Source of the DNA: Microcoleus sp. FACHB-61
GTDB taxonomy: Bacteria; Cyanobacteriota; Cyanobacteriia; Cyanobacteriales; Microcoleaceae
NCBI GenBank assembly: GCA_014695295.1
Contig: JACJNY010000045.1
Span: 1-64,000, forward strand
Direction of reading: 5' to 3'
Length of the DNA: 64,000 nucleotides
Shown here in pieces: positions 43,319-52,357 of the stretch. Under the pieces are notes generated by a model. It ran no database searches. It worked only from the letters and a program-made list of their open reading frames with translations, and had not been told where the DNA came from. Within the stretch, counting starts at the first letter, position 1. Every line of letters begins with the position of its first letter. The translations under genes and the position numbers were made by a program.

Positions 43319-44566
43319 TCAATCTCCTAAATCGCGTCCGATCGCTTCTGCAAGAATTGTAGCATCTGGCACAGGGTCTGGCGTGTAGTAGCCGGCGGCT
43401 TTTTTGGCGACGATTTCGACTTGTGCGTCTGCTGGAATCCAATCTTCAGGAATAGGGATGCGATCGACCACCTGAATCCCAGAATTGATAATCGCATTGT
43501 ATTTCATATCGCTCATAGAAACTAAACTGTCAATTCGAGAGATACCCAACCAGTGCAGCACGTCTGGCATTAGTTCTTGAAACCGCATATCTTGAACTCC
43601 CGCCACGCATTCAGTGCGCGTAAAATAGGCATCAGCGCGATCGCCCCCTTCCTGCCGTTTTCTGGCATTGTACACCAAAAACTTAGTCACTTCCCCCAAA
43701 GCTCTGCCTTCCTTGCGGAAGTAAACTATTACCCCAGAACCGCCGGATTGTGCCGTTTGGATGCAAATTTCAATCCCGTGTACCAAATAAGGGCGGCAAG
43801 TGCAGATATCCGAACTGAAGACATCTGAACCGTTGCATTCATCGTGTACCCGTACCGCCAACTGCTTGTCCGAGTCAGAAATATTCGCGACATCGCCAAT
43901 GATATAAACCGTAGTTCCGCCAATTGGCGGCAAGAAAACGTGCAAGTCCGGCCGCGTCACTAAATCCGAGAACATTCCGCCTGTTTGCTCGAACAGGACA
44001 CGGCGAAGAACACTTTCTTGGGCCCCGATCCGCCTAGCAATTCCCGGCAAATACCACACCGGGTCGATCGCAATTTTAGTGACTGCTAAATTGCCGCCTG
44101 CTTTGACTATTTTGCCATCAATTTGCACCCGCCCCTTAGCAATGGCATCTTGCAATTCCGGCATATTAATGTGAGCTTTAGTGACAGCAATTGTCGGCCG
44201 AATATCGTATCCCTGCTGGAAAAATGAAGTATAAACTTCGCTGACCAAACCTCCAAAGGGATCGAGAGACACAATCAAATTGCGATCGCCCCAACTCGGG
44301 TGCGGCCCGATGTGGGCGGCCGGAGAGGTGTTGGTAAAATCGGGGCGGTGATCTGCTTGGAGTGCGCCGGAAGCCACTGCTAGCGCGCGATAAACAGAGT
44401 AGGAACCCGAATGAGTGCCGATCGCATTCCGGTGAGACGATTTGCTGAGGCTGCCAATCACAGGCCCCCGTTTCAGAGGATCGATTTCTCCCCAGTTAAT
44501 GGGATGAGGTTTTGTGCCGGATCTGTCGGGATGCGATGTTAAAACTATATGCTTGGGTTTTGACAC
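43319..44566 (-). CDS. urc1: URC1/Urg1 family GTP cyclohydrolase II-like protein, uracil degradation
   Basis: A 415-residue protein that combines a long family-specific N-terminus (HPDRSGTKPHPINWGEIDPL, NAIGTHSGSYSVYRALAVAS, DRNLIVSLDPFGGLVSEVY) with a GTP-cyclohydrolase-II-like core. The zinc cysteines are in DECNGSDVFSSDICTCRPYL (about residues 241-260), followed by GVIVYFRKEGRALGEVTKFL. The longer N-terminus and the changed GRALG (GRGIG in RibA) place it with URC1 of the yeast uracil-degradation pathway rather than riboflavin RibA. Start is GTG 44566; the frame is closed by a TAG just upstream. It is the first gene of the urc1-cyclase-urc4 unit. Confidence 0.88.
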   Translation of the reverse strand: MSKPKHIVLTSHPDRSGTKPHPINWGEIDPLKRGPVIGSLSKSSHRNAIGTHSGSYSVYRALAVASGALQADHRPDFTNTSPAAHIGPHPSWGDRNLIVSLDPFGGLVSEVYTSFFQQGYDIRPTIAVTKAHINMPELQDAIAKGRVQIDGKIVKAGGNLAVTKIAIDPVWYLPGIARRIGAQESVLRRVLFEQTGGMFSDLVTRPDLHVFLPPIGGTTVYIIGDVANISDSDKQLAVRVHDECNGSDVFSSDICTCRPYLVHGIEICIQTAQSGGSGVIVYFRKEGRALGEVTKFLVYNARKRQEGGDRADAYFTRTECVAGVQDMRFQELMPDVLHWLGISRIDSLVSMSDMKYNAIINSGIQVVDRIPIPEDWIPADAQVEIVAKKAAGYYTPDPVPDATILAEAIGRDLGD

Positions 44567-44936
44567 AGTTTTTTTTTGCTCTTGCTATGGATGCTGCTGT
44601 TGGTTGTAAGCCGAATCGCAATCTGAAACAGTGATTCATCATACCAACAGTACACACCTCCCTGGTTGAAACAATCGCGCTACACACACACAACCCTTTC
44701 TCGGCTTGGGTTTCACGATAACAAGAGGTTTTCGTCGGATTTGATATAAGTCCAGAGTCCAATCTTTTCCAGTATAGCCAACACCAAAGACAGGACAACT
44801 GCCAAACGCCAACTTGGAAGTTTTAAGAAAAGTGAAAAAAAAAGATTTGAGATTCTCAGCCGCCGACGTGTAGCCAATCTCAAATCTCAAATCTCAAATC
44901 TCAAACCTCAAGTCGAATATTTTTCCTCAAAACCCC
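44567..44936. other. Upstream region of the urc1 operon
   Basis: No gene. The left part should contain the urc1 promoter; I found no NtcA-type GTA-N8-TAC there. Near 44876-44912 there is a run of CAAATCT/CAAACCT direct repeats next to the end of the methyltransferase gene. Confidence 0.45.
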
Positions 44937-45845
44937 TTAATTCCGACTTTGAGGGTGACAGAATTCCATGAAAATTGCCTCGCCTTCGTTGCGCGAGTCC
45001 AATTCCTGCGCGGCCCGCTTGAGATAGTTTTCCGACAGCAAGCGCCTGGAAATTTTGTGCGGTATGAACCAGCGATGGCGCCACCGCAAACAAAGCGAAA
45101 AACCCACCGCTTCGGGGAAAGAATAAGTGGACTGTCGCCGAATTTCCAAACCAGCAACTTCTCCAGCTTTACTCAGAGTTTTGGGAGTGAATTGTATGAT
45201 GTTGCGGGGAAAATAAGTGCTGTGCCAGCGCCAGCCGAGCTGCCGCGCCGATTCGCAATCAGCATTCGGTACAGCCACCCAAATATAACCGTTTGGTGCC
45301 AGCAACTGCCTCATGCAATCGAGTGTTTGGGCGGGCGAAGGTGTTGCCATCAAAACATGAGAACAGGTTATGACATCAAACTTTTCCTCCGTACCATGTT
45401 GTGCGATATATTCTTCCAAAGTGCCTGTAAAAACATCGAGTCCGCTATCACGAGCCGCCGCCGTAGCCGATACCCCAGGATCGACGCCTTTAACTTCAAC
45501 TCCCAGCTTTTTTAAGACTTGAAGAAAAGAACCGCCACCGCATCCGACGTCCAACAACCGCTTGCCTACAGGGATAGGAATGTGTCGGTATTCATTCCTT
45601 TGCTTGGCTTCCTCAACTACTCGCTCCTCATCGTCAACGTGAGTGTTGTAACACAAATAATCGGGGGGATAATATACAACCAAATCCTCCCATGTCGGTT
45701 GCGGGTTGAGAAATCCTAGCCCGCAATCGTCACAGCCGGAAACAAACCATTTCAGTGGTTCTTTAGGGGCATCGGAAGTGCCAGCTTTGTTGCGAAAACA
45801 GATGTTTTGTGAATTGCAAACAGGGCAATTTGTCAGTTGTTGCAT
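44937..45845 (-). CDS. Zinc-ribbon class I SAM-dependent methyltransferase, copy 1
   Basis: A 302-residue protein. The N-terminal ribbon has CPVC (residues 8-11) and CDDC (about 38-41) pairs. The Rossmann methyltransferase core has the SAM loop RLLDVGCGGGSFLQVLKKLG near residues 96-115, KFDVITCSHVLMATPSPAQT near 154 and APNGYIWVAVPNADCESARQ. Such ribbon-methyltransferases often act on sugars or lipids of surface glycans; the substrate here is unknown. It is a tandem paralogue of the next gene, with identical length and mostly matching sequence. Lies upstream of urc1 in the same direction but 370 bp away. Confidence 0.88.
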   Translation of the reverse strand: MQQLTNCPVCNSQNICFRNKAGTSDAPKEPLKWFVSGCDDCGLGFLNPQPTWEDLVVYYPPDYLCYNTHVDDEERVVEEAKQRNEYRHIPIPVGKRLLDVGCGGGSFLQVLKKLGVEVKGVDPGVSATAAARDSGLDVFTGTLEEYIAQHGTEEKFDVITCSHVLMATPSPAQTLDCMRQLLAPNGYIWVAVPNADCESARQLGWRWHSTYFPRNIIQFTPKTLSKAGEVAGLEIRRQSTYSFPEAVGFSLCLRWRHRWFIPHKISRRLLSENYLKRAAQELDSRNEGEAIFMEFCHPQSRN

Positions 45846-46143
45846 GGTAGTTTTTCGAGGATTTTAAAAATCAAATCTGCTACAATATAGCACCGATCGA
45901 CTGGTGAAAAAATCAGGCTACAGGTAGCTTTACTGAATTGAGGCTTGATTTCCGGACGAATTTTTAGCCGGATTCGATAGAGTAATTTATAACTACTTCT
46001 TAACCTCACGACAAACTATTCCTCAATGGATTTCTAATAATTGGTATAAATTTTAACCGACATCAAAAAAAGATTTTAGATTTTCAGCAGCAACTGCGCT
46101 GTCAATCTAAAATCTTAAATTCAATACTTTTGCTCTCAACAGC
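45846..46143. other. Spacer between the tandem methyltransferase genes
   Basis: AT-rich, no gene and no clear regulatory site. The flanks of the two copies do not look alike, so the duplication is either old or limited to the coding part. Confidence 0.35.
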
Positions 46144-47052
46144 TTAATCTCCGGTTCTAGGATGGCAAAACTCCATAATAATTGCCTCGCCTTCGTTGCG
46201 CGAGTCCAACTCCTTTGTCTTCCGCTCGATCAGTTGGTCATTAAGAACTAAGTTGGTAACTTTGTGCGGTACAAACCAGCGATATCGCCGCCACAAACAG
46301 ATCGAATAAATCAGCGACTCTGGCAAAGAGTAGGTATAATTTCGCTGAATTGCCAAACCTGCCTTTTCGCCGGCTAGAGCCAAGGTTTTTGGAGTGTAAT
46401 TGATCAAATTATAAGGGTAATCGGTACTGTGCCAGCGCCAGCCCAGCTTGCGCGCGTAGTCGCTATCAGCATTCGGTACAGCTACCCAAATGTAACCGTT
46501 TGGTGCCAGCAACTGCCTCATGGCATCTAGTGTTTCAACGGGAAAAGGCGTTGCCCCCAAAACGTGGGAACAAAGTATGACATCAAACTTTTCGTCAGTA
46601 CCATTCTTAGCAATGTATTCTTCTACAGTCCCTGTGAAAACATCGATACCGCATTCCCTGGCTGCTGCTGCTGCTGAGGAGCTAGGCTCAATTCCTGCCA
46701 CCTCAACTCCGAGTTTTTTGAAGACTTGAAGAAAGGAACCTCCGCCGCATCCTACGTCTAACAATCGCTGACCTACAGGGATAGGAATATGTCGGTATTC
46801 ATTGAGTTTTTTGGCTTCTTTTACTACATCTTCTTCATCTGGTACATAAGTGTTGTAGCACTGCCAGCCCTCTGGGTAATAATCGCTCAGTTCATCCCAC
46901 GTCGGGCGGGGATTTACGAATACTAAGCCACAATCTTCGCATCCGTAAACTGACCATTTAGGAGGCTCTTTTGGTTGGCGGGCTGTCCCCGCTGTGTACA
47001 GGAAGCTGATTTTTTGGGAGCTGCAAACTGGGCAATTTGTAAATTTTTGCAT
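46144..47052 (-). CDS. Zinc-ribbon class I SAM-dependent methyltransferase, copy 2
   Basis: Another 302-residue protein with the same plan: CPVC and CEDC zinc pairs at residues 8-11 and about 38-41, the SAM-binding RLLDVGCGGGSFLQVFKKLG near 96-115, KFDVILCSHVLGATPFPVET and APNGYIWVAVPNADSDYARK. It ends with the shared SRNEGEAIIMEFCHP signature. Roughly two thirds of residues agree with copy 1 by eye. Copy 1 and copy 2 point the same way and may have divided substrates. No glycan cluster lies immediately beside them. Confidence 0.88.
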   Translation of the reverse strand: MQKFTNCPVCSSQKISFLYTAGTARQPKEPPKWSVYGCEDCGLVFVNPRPTWDELSDYYPEGWQCYNTYVPDEEDVVKEAKKLNEYRHIPIPVGQRLLDVGCGGGSFLQVFKKLGVEVAGIEPSSSAAAAARECGIDVFTGTVEEYIAKNGTDEKFDVILCSHVLGATPFPVETLDAMRQLLAPNGYIWVAVPNADSDYARKLGWRWHSTDYPYNLINYTPKTLALAGEKAGLAIQRNYTYSLPESLIYSICLWRRYRWFVPHKVTNLVLNDQLIERKTKELDSRNEGEAIIMEFCHPRTGD

Positions 47053-47370
47053 GGTTCAGTTTCACGATTTGTACAGTTGCCAATGGCAGTGGAACGACCA
47101 CAATTTATTACCATTAGCTGGGCTGGTAGAGTGCACCACTGCAAACAGATCGAAAACTAGGTTTATTTGCAAATTAGTATTTGTAGATGCTCGGTTTGTT
47201 GGCGCTCGACCCCCGATTGATCGGCGCTGTACAATTTTATGTCTAAATGGTTAGACTGAGAAGGTAGCCTTTGTTACCGATAATACAAACGACGCTCAAC
47301 CGACAATGATTTTCGGTAGCGTTTTTGCGGTAGCGCTAAATTCTTAGGAAAATACTAACTCACAAAATTA
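47053..47370. other. Divergent promoter region of the methyltransferase and deaminase genes
   Basis: No gene. Transcription should start here in both directions. No recognised operator; a TTTTCGGTAGCG-type GGTAGCG direct repeat (47312-47335) is the only pattern noted. Confidence 0.4.
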
Positions 47371-48705
47371 ATGTTGCCAAGTACATCTAATTATTTGCTC
47401 AAAAATGGTCGCGTGCCCGCGTCTCTTCTAGAGATTAAATCGATCGCCCCGTCAGCTTCTACTGTGGCGACAACGGGGACTGAGAACAATTTTTGTTTGG
47501 TGGATGTGGAAATTGCAGCGGGTGCGATCGCCCAAATTATCCCAGCAGGTACAAAACCTGTATCCCCCTCTGGAGATATCCCAGTTATAGATTTGCAGGG
47601 CGGCTTAGTTTGGCCTTGTTTTGTGGATATGCACACCCATTTAGACAAAGGTCACATTTGGGAACGATCGCCAAATCCCGATGGAACTTTTGCCAGCGCG
47701 ATCGAAGCGGTATGCGCTGACGCTCAAAAAAACTGGAATGCAGAGGATGTTTACCGGCGAATGGAGTTTGGCCTAAAGTGCAGCTACGCCCACGGTACCA
47801 AAGCCATCCGCACTCACATCGACAGCGCAGGGGAACAGGGAACCGTTAGTTTGGGAGTATTTGAAGCGCTGCAAGCCGAATGGGGCGATCGGCTGATCTT
47901 GCAAGCAGTTTCCCTGGTTTCCCTCGACTATTTCCTGACACCCGCAGGCGAAAAATTAGCCGATCGCATAGCCCAAATCGGCGGCATTCTCGGCGGCTTC
48001 GCCTATATGAATCCCGACTTAGACAAACAACTCGATCGAGTTTTTGCCTTAGCCAAAGAACGAAATTTAAACCTCGACTTCCACACCGACGAAAACGACG
48101 ACCCAGATTCAGTAACACTGCGGGAAGTCGCAAAAACCGCCATCCGCCATGAATTTAGCGGTCAAATTATCTGCGGGCACTGCTGTAGTTTAGCCGTACA
48201 ACCGCCAGATTTAGTAACAGAAACCCTGGCATTAGTTAAGGAAGCAAACATCGGCGTTGTCAGCTTGCCGATGTGCAACCTTTACTTGCAAGACCGACAA
48301 TCTCAGCGTACACCGCGCTGGCGGGGAGTTACACTGCTGCACGAACTCAAAGCAGCAGGAATTCCCGTTGCAGTTGCTAGCGACAATTGTCGCGATCCGT
48401 TTTACGGATTTGGCGATCACGATGTTTTGGAAGTCTTCAATATGGCAGTCCGCATTGCCCATTTAGATATGCCTTGGGAGGATTGGCCGCGCACAGTGAC
48501 ACAAACTCCAGCAGATTTAATGGAATTGCCGAATTTGGGACGAATAGGAGTTGGTTTACCAGCAGATTTGATTTTGTTTAAGGCGCGGAATTTCAGCGAA
48601 TTGTTATCGAGAGCGCAGGGCGATCGCACTGTTTTGCGACAGGGCATTAAAATTGATACAACTTTGCCGGATTATCGCGAACTCGATGATTTATTAGCCA
48701 TTTAA
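47371..48705 (+). CDS. Cytosine deaminase-like amidohydrolase
   Basis: A 444-residue amidohydrolase of the cytosine-deaminase (CodA) group, expected to convert cytosine to uracil and ammonia. Metal and catalytic motifs are in order: VDMHTHLDKGHIW near residue 85, AIRTHIDSAGEQG near 147, LDFHTDENDDPDS near 235, ICGHCCSLA near 267 and VAVASDNCRDPFYGFGDHDV near 332. Related enzymes act on other cyclic imines, so cytosine is likely but not proven. The plus-strand gene lies 2.8 kb upstream of urc1, on the opposite strand. With upp and the urc genes it would form a local cytosine-to-uracil-to-nitrogen route. Confidence 0.85.
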   Translation: MLPSTSNYLLKNGRVPASLLEIKSIAPSASTVATTGTENNFCLVDVEIAAGAIAQIIPAGTKPVSPSGDIPVIDLQGGLVWPCFVDMHTHLDKGHIWERSPNPDGTFASAIEAVCADAQKNWNAEDVYRRMEFGLKCSYAHGTKAIRTHIDSAGEQGTVSLGVFEALQAEWGDRLILQAVSLVSLDYFLTPAGEKLADRIAQIGGILGGFAYMNPDLDKQLDRVFALAKERNLNLDFHTDENDDPDSVTLREVAKTAIRHEFSGQIICGHCCSLAVQPPDLVTETLALVKEANIGVVSLPMCNLYLQDRQSQRTPRWRGVTLLHELKAAGIPVAVASDNCRDPFYGFGDHDVLEVFNMAVRIAHLDMPWEDWPRTVTQTPADLMELPNLGRIGVGLPADLILFKARNFSELLSRAQGDRTVLRQGIKIDTTLPDYRELDDLLAI

Positions 48706-49042
48706 ATCTGACATCCTGCACCAATCTCAAGAACAGGCTCTCCGGCCTGTTCCACAAAAGATGAATTTTATTTCTACTCGTTACTACGCTCTTCCTGGTA
48801 ACGTAGATCCGGAGGCTCTGCCTGCAATTTTCTCCATCGCAATGCCAGGCCGAAACTCTAGATATCGGTTCCCAGGCAGAGCCTAAGAACCAGTTAATTG
48901 AGTTTTGTGGAACCGACCGGAGAATTCGTTATTGACAAGGGTGTAATATGTAGGTTTCAAAAAGCAGTTAGCATTCCTATCTTGTCCATTGACCAAAGAT
49001 TTGATATAAATGTAAAGGCTAATTTAATGGAGGTGATTTTAA
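48706..49042. other. Repeat-bearing spacer before queC
   Basis: It holds a fragment of the GTCGGTTGAAACT-family MITE (48711-48768) and an inverted repeat CCGGAGGCTCTGCCTGCAA...GGCAGAGCC (48811-48885). The right end is the queC leader. I looked for a preQ1 riboswitch and did not find a convincing one. Confidence 0.5.
48711..48768. repeat. MITE fragment, GTCGGTTGAAACT family
   Basis: ACATCCTGCACCAATCTCAA followed by GAACAGGCTCTCCGGCCTGTTC matches the left half and inner hairpin of the family. The right half is lost. Confidence 0.5.
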
Positions 49043-49717
49043 GTGAAAGCAGTTATTTTATTGTCAGGAGGGCTGGATTCCTCAACTGTTTTGTATCAAG
49101 CCAAGGCCGACGGCTGCGAGTGTTACGCTATTTCCTTTGACTACAAGCAAAGACATCGGCGGGAGTTGGAATCCGCAAGGGCGATCGCATTTTCCGCAGG
49201 GGTTAAGGCGCATCAGATAGTAAATTTTGACCTGACGCTTTGGGGCGGTTCCGCTTTGACGGATAATGAGATGGAATTGCCGATCGATCGCAATCTTGCA
49301 GAAATGTCCCAAAACATCCCCATTACCTACGTTCCTGCTAGAAATACGATCTTTCTCAGCTTTGCCCTCGCCTACGCAGAAACTCTAGAAGCCGATCGCA
49401 TTTACATCGGTGTCAACGCTTTAGATTATTCTGGCTATCCCGACTGCCGCCTCGATTACATCCAAGCAATGCAGGAAGTATTTCGATTGGGAACCAAGCA
49501 GGGAAGAGAAGGAGAACCTATTAATATTGTAACACCTTTGATCGAACTTAAAAAAACCGAAATTATTCAATTAGGCAACAAATTAGGAGTACCTTGGGAA
49601 CAAACTTGGTCTTGCTATGCAGGCGGCGAAACAGCCTGCGGCGTTTGCGATTCTTGTCGGTTGCGGTTGGCGGCTTTCGAGGAATTGGGCTTGCAAGATC
49701 CAGTGCCTTACGCTTAA
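49043..49717 (+). CDS. queC: 7-cyano-7-deazaguanine synthase
   Basis: Makes preQ0 from 7-carboxy-7-deazaguanine with ATP and ammonia, on the way to queuosine in tRNA. The 224 residues carry the ATP loop VILLSGGLDSSTVLYQAK near the N-terminus, YVPARNTIFLSFALAYAE near 95, GVNALDYSGYPDCR near 125 and the zinc cluster CYAGGETACGVCDSCRLRLA (cysteines in the C-x8-C-x2-C-x2-C pattern, about 192-207). The start is GTG at 49043, preceded by GGAGGTG. A decayed second copy lies at 10850-11308. No other que gene is adjacent. Confidence 0.96.
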   Translation: MKAVILLSGGLDSSTVLYQAKADGCECYAISFDYKQRHRRELESARAIAFSAGVKAHQIVNFDLTLWGGSALTDNEMELPIDRNLAEMSQNIPITYVPARNTIFLSFALAYAETLEADRIYIGVNALDYSGYPDCRLDYIQAMQEVFRLGTKQGREGEPINIVTPLIELKKTEIIQLGNKLGVPWEQTWSCYAGGETACGVCDSCRLRLAAFEELGLQDPVPYA

Positions 49718-49858
49718 AAAGTATTCGGACTCGGCGGTTAAAAAAGATCCTACACAAACTCTCGTCCCTCTCGCTTGAGACTAAAGAATAAACCGGGTTG
49801 CTAACCAGGATTTGGTATAAGAAGTTGCGCTATCTCGCCCGCCCTTTTAATCAAAATC

Positions 49859-51289
49859 TTAATGAGAAAATTTCGCCACACTTCTCAACCCGCTATTCTT
49901 TCGCCCTTTCCCCACAACTTCCTCATCCGCTGCTGCAACTGCACTCAAAGCTCGATCGCCCGCAGCTCCTTCCAACAAGTGAATTTGAATTTGCTCCAAC
50001 CGCGGCCCCGACACAGAAACAACCGTAAGTTCCACGTTTTCGCCGCGCCAAACTTCCCCAACAGCCGGCATTCTTTGCAACTGATAACTCAGAAAACCTC
50101 CAATTGTCTGATATTCGTCAGTTACTGGCAAATCCAAATTCAATATTTGATTCACATCATCTACATTTAACTGCGCTTGCACTAAATAAGTGCGATCGTC
50201 CAATACTTGCAAAGCAATTTCTTTGCTGTCGGGCGACTCGTAGCTGCGGCCGATAATTTCCGCAATCAAATCCCTCAGTGTCACTAACCCGGAAATGCCA
50301 CCAAATTCATCAACAACGATCGCAATTTCTTCCGACGAACTCTGCATCAAAGGCAGCAGTTCCCCCAGCAGCATCATCTCCGGCACAAACCTCACCGAAC
50401 GCATCCAAGTTACAATTGGCGTGTCGGGAGATAGCAAACCTTGAGCTAGGGGTTTCGCAAGTTGTTTGAAGTCAATAATGCCGATAATGTCGTCTAAAGA
50501 ATCTCCCGTCACGGGATAGCGGGAATGGTTAGAAATCGCCATTTCGTCGAGCAAAGTTTGAAAGGTGGCCGTCTTCGGAAGTGCGACAATGCTAGGCCTG
50601 GGCACCATTACTTCTTCTACCCAAACTTCGCCAAATTCAAACACGTTGTTGAGCAATTCTCGCTTTTCTGCTTCCAAGCCGCTTGATTCGCTGGAGGTAG
50701 CTATAATTAATTGCAGTTCTTCCGGAGTAACCGGTCGGTGCCTTAGGTCGTATTCGATGCCCGCAAACCGCAAGAGCGATCGAGTGGATTGATTGAGAAA
50801 CGACACAAAGGGATTGAACAAACGGGCAATCAATAAACTCGGAGGCCCTAAAGTTCTGGCTAGCTGTTCGGAATACAGTAACGCTACAGACTTGGGAAAA
50901 AGTTCGCCGAGTACGATTTGCAGGTAAGCTAGCAACAAAAAAGTTACTATTGATATGCTAAAAGAATGGGCGATCGCAGACTTGATGTAAATTGGCAGCG
51001 GCAAATAGCCGATCGACATTCGGACTAGCACCGCGATCGTACTTTCCCCAATCCAGCCGAGAGCTAAACTAGAAATAGTGATTCCCAACTGCATTGTCGA
51101 GAGCAATCGCTCAATACTTTGCTGCAAAGATTGCACAGTTAAAGCTGCAACGTCGCCAGCTTCCACTAACTGATTGATGCGCGATCGCCGTACCGTCACC
51201 ATCGAAAACTCAGCCGCCACAAAAAAAGCATTAATCGCAATCAGCAACAGCACTGAGAGCAACCGCGACAGCACCTCTGTCAAACTCAT
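49859..51289 (-). CDS. CNNM/CorC-HlyC family membrane protein with CBS domains
   Basis: A 476-residue membrane protein. The DUF21/CNNM domain (about residues 1-195) has three to four membrane helices with AINAFFVAAEFSMVTVRRSR, MQLGITISSLALGWIGESTI and LAYLQIVLGELFPKSVALLY. Two CBS modules follow (about 205-335: EEVMVPRPSIVALPKTATFQ, DIIGIIDFKQLAKP, EIAIVVDEFGGISGLVTLRD), then a CorC_HlyC domain to about 440 (YLVQAQLNVDDVNQILNLDL). Relatives transport or regulate magnesium or other cations. The frame is open to a TTG at 51367, but the ATG at 51289 fits the domain start better. Ion specificity cannot be assigned. Confidence 0.9.
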   Translation of the reverse strand: MSLTEVLSRLLSVLLLIAINAFFVAAEFSMVTVRRSRINQLVEAGDVAALTVQSLQQSIERLLSTMQLGITISSLALGWIGESTIAVLVRMSIGYLPLPIYIKSAIAHSFSISIVTFLLLAYLQIVLGELFPKSVALLYSEQLARTLGPPSLLIARLFNPFVSFLNQSTRSLLRFAGIEYDLRHRPVTPEELQLIIATSSESSGLEAEKRELLNNVFEFGEVWVEEVMVPRPSIVALPKTATFQTLLDEMAISNHSRYPVTGDSLDDIIGIIDFKQLAKPLAQGLLSPDTPIVTWMRSVRFVPEMMLLGELLPLMQSSSEEIAIVVDEFGGISGLVTLRDLIAEIIGRSYESPDSKEIALQVLDDRTYLVQAQLNVDDVNQILNLDLPVTDEYQTIGGFLSYQLQRMPAVGEVWRGENVELTVVSVSGPRLEQIQIHLLEGAAGDRALSAVAAADEEVVGKGRKNSGLRSVAKFSH

Positions 51290-51405
51290 CGCGGGTAAAT
51301 CAGATATCTCCTGCACTCTCGCCCCTAAAAGTGACACAATGCTCCCTAAAAAAACTTTCTCGATCAAACCTGAGAATCCGTCTGCAGGTTTGGTCTTCTT
51401 TTATT

Positions 51406-52098
51406 TTACTTCGCCACTGGAATGCCTGATATTTGCAACTGAAGTTTTTGACCTGGATAATCTGTCAGCGTCAGCGAAACTTCTTTAGCATTTTCCAGCA
51501 AAGCTGTGGGAATACTCACCGTACCGTAAAACACCTGCCCGTTGGGGGGCAGTTCCGACGGCAAATCCTCGGCTGTCGCGCTCAGGGCCCGGCCGCGATC
51601 GTCAGTAACGTTCAAGAAACTGTAGAGAAACCTCACAGGTTGGGAGCCTTCATTTTTCATGCTCACGTCTAGCAGCATGGAATTGCTGCGCTGACTGGCG
51701 GCGCTCACTTCCAAGGTTATTCCCCCGTCGCGACTGTTCAGAGGAAACTTGGCGCTAGGATTTGGCGTGGCCGGTTTTTTTGCCGTGGCTGGTTGAGAGC
51801 TTGCCTTCTCTGCTTTAGTATTTGCTGGAGCCGTTGTTTTGTCGGGATCGCGACCTTCTATCCGCGCTTTGACGGTGGTGAGAATGTCTTTTTCTTTCAA
51901 AATGCTCACTTGGTCTTTGGTAGCCCGAGTTCCCTGCTTGCCGCTACCAGCATTGTTGCTGGGGCGAACATCGGGTTGAGTCGTTCCTTTCAAGGCTTCG
52001 CGACCTATAGTAAATCCCCAAACAGAACTCGTCACGCCTGCTCCAAACATCAGAGCTAGCAGAATTAGAGTCAGCACTACCGTCGAATTCACTGCCAT
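51406..52098 (-). CDS. Hypothetical membrane-anchored protein
   Basis: A 230-residue protein with one N-terminal membrane helix (about residues 5-30, VVLTLILLALMFGAGVTSSV). A disordered, alanine-, proline- and threonine-rich linker (about 38-118) follows, then a beta-rich domain of about 105 residues (GGITLEVSAASQRSNSMLLD, VRFLYSFLNVTDDRGRALSA, VSLTLTDYPGQKLQLQIS) that looks like an immunoglobulin-like or DUF4352-like fold. No enzyme motif. Probably faces the periplasm. It runs into the CorC-type gene 116 bp later on the same strand, but a functional link is unknown. Confidence 0.78.
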   Translation of the reverse strand: MAVNSTVVLTLILLALMFGAGVTSSVWGFTIGREALKGTTQPDVRPSNNAGSGKQGTRATKDQVSILKEKDILTTVKARIEGRDPDKTTAPANTKAEKASSQPATAKKPATPNPSAKFPLNSRDGGITLEVSAASQRSNSMLLDVSMKNEGSQPVRFLYSFLNVTDDRGRALSATAEDLPSELPPNGQVFYGTVSIPTALLENAKEVSLTLTDYPGQKLQLQISGIPVAK

Positions 52099-52284
52099 TG
52101 CCTATAAGTTTATGCCGAGTCCTAGAAACTGCTTTGTCCGGTCGATCGGCTCGCCTAACAGCGGCTAAAAGGCGATCGGGGACTCCACAGATCTAAAGAT
52201 TTTGATTTTTGTTCTCTAGTTCTAGCACGGACTGGGAAATTATGTTATACTTCGTTTTCAGTTAGATCGAACAAATCGATTTAA

Positions 52285-52357
52285 CGGCAGTTGGCCGAGC
52301 GGTTTAGGCAGCGAACTCATAATTCGCCTCAGGCAGGTTCAACTCCTGCACTGCCGA
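52285..52357 (+). tRNA. tRNA with CAU anticodon (elongator Met or Ile2)
   Basis: A 73-nt class I tRNA. The acceptor CGGCAGT pairs with ACTGCCG, followed by discriminator A. The D-arm is GCCGAGCGGTTTAGGC, the anticodon arm GCGAA-CTCATAA-TTCGC gives CAU, and the T-arm is GCAGG-TTCAACT-CCTGC. The C1-G72 pair argues against an initiator tRNA, which has a mismatch there. Sequence alone does not separate elongator Met from lysidine-modified Ile2. CCA is not encoded. Confidence 0.9.

Noticed and set aside
44496..44798. 100-codon minus-strand frame upstream of urc1
   Set aside because: It overlaps the well supported urc1 start in another frame and has no recognisable pattern.
48898..49042. Possible preQ1 riboswitch in front of queC
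   Set aside because: I looked for the characteristic small hairpin followed by an A-rich tail near the ribosome-binding site and found no convincing pairing.
52285..52357. Initiator tRNA-Met
   Set aside because: The first base pair is C1-G72 and the anticodon stem lacks the three G-C pairs of initiators.
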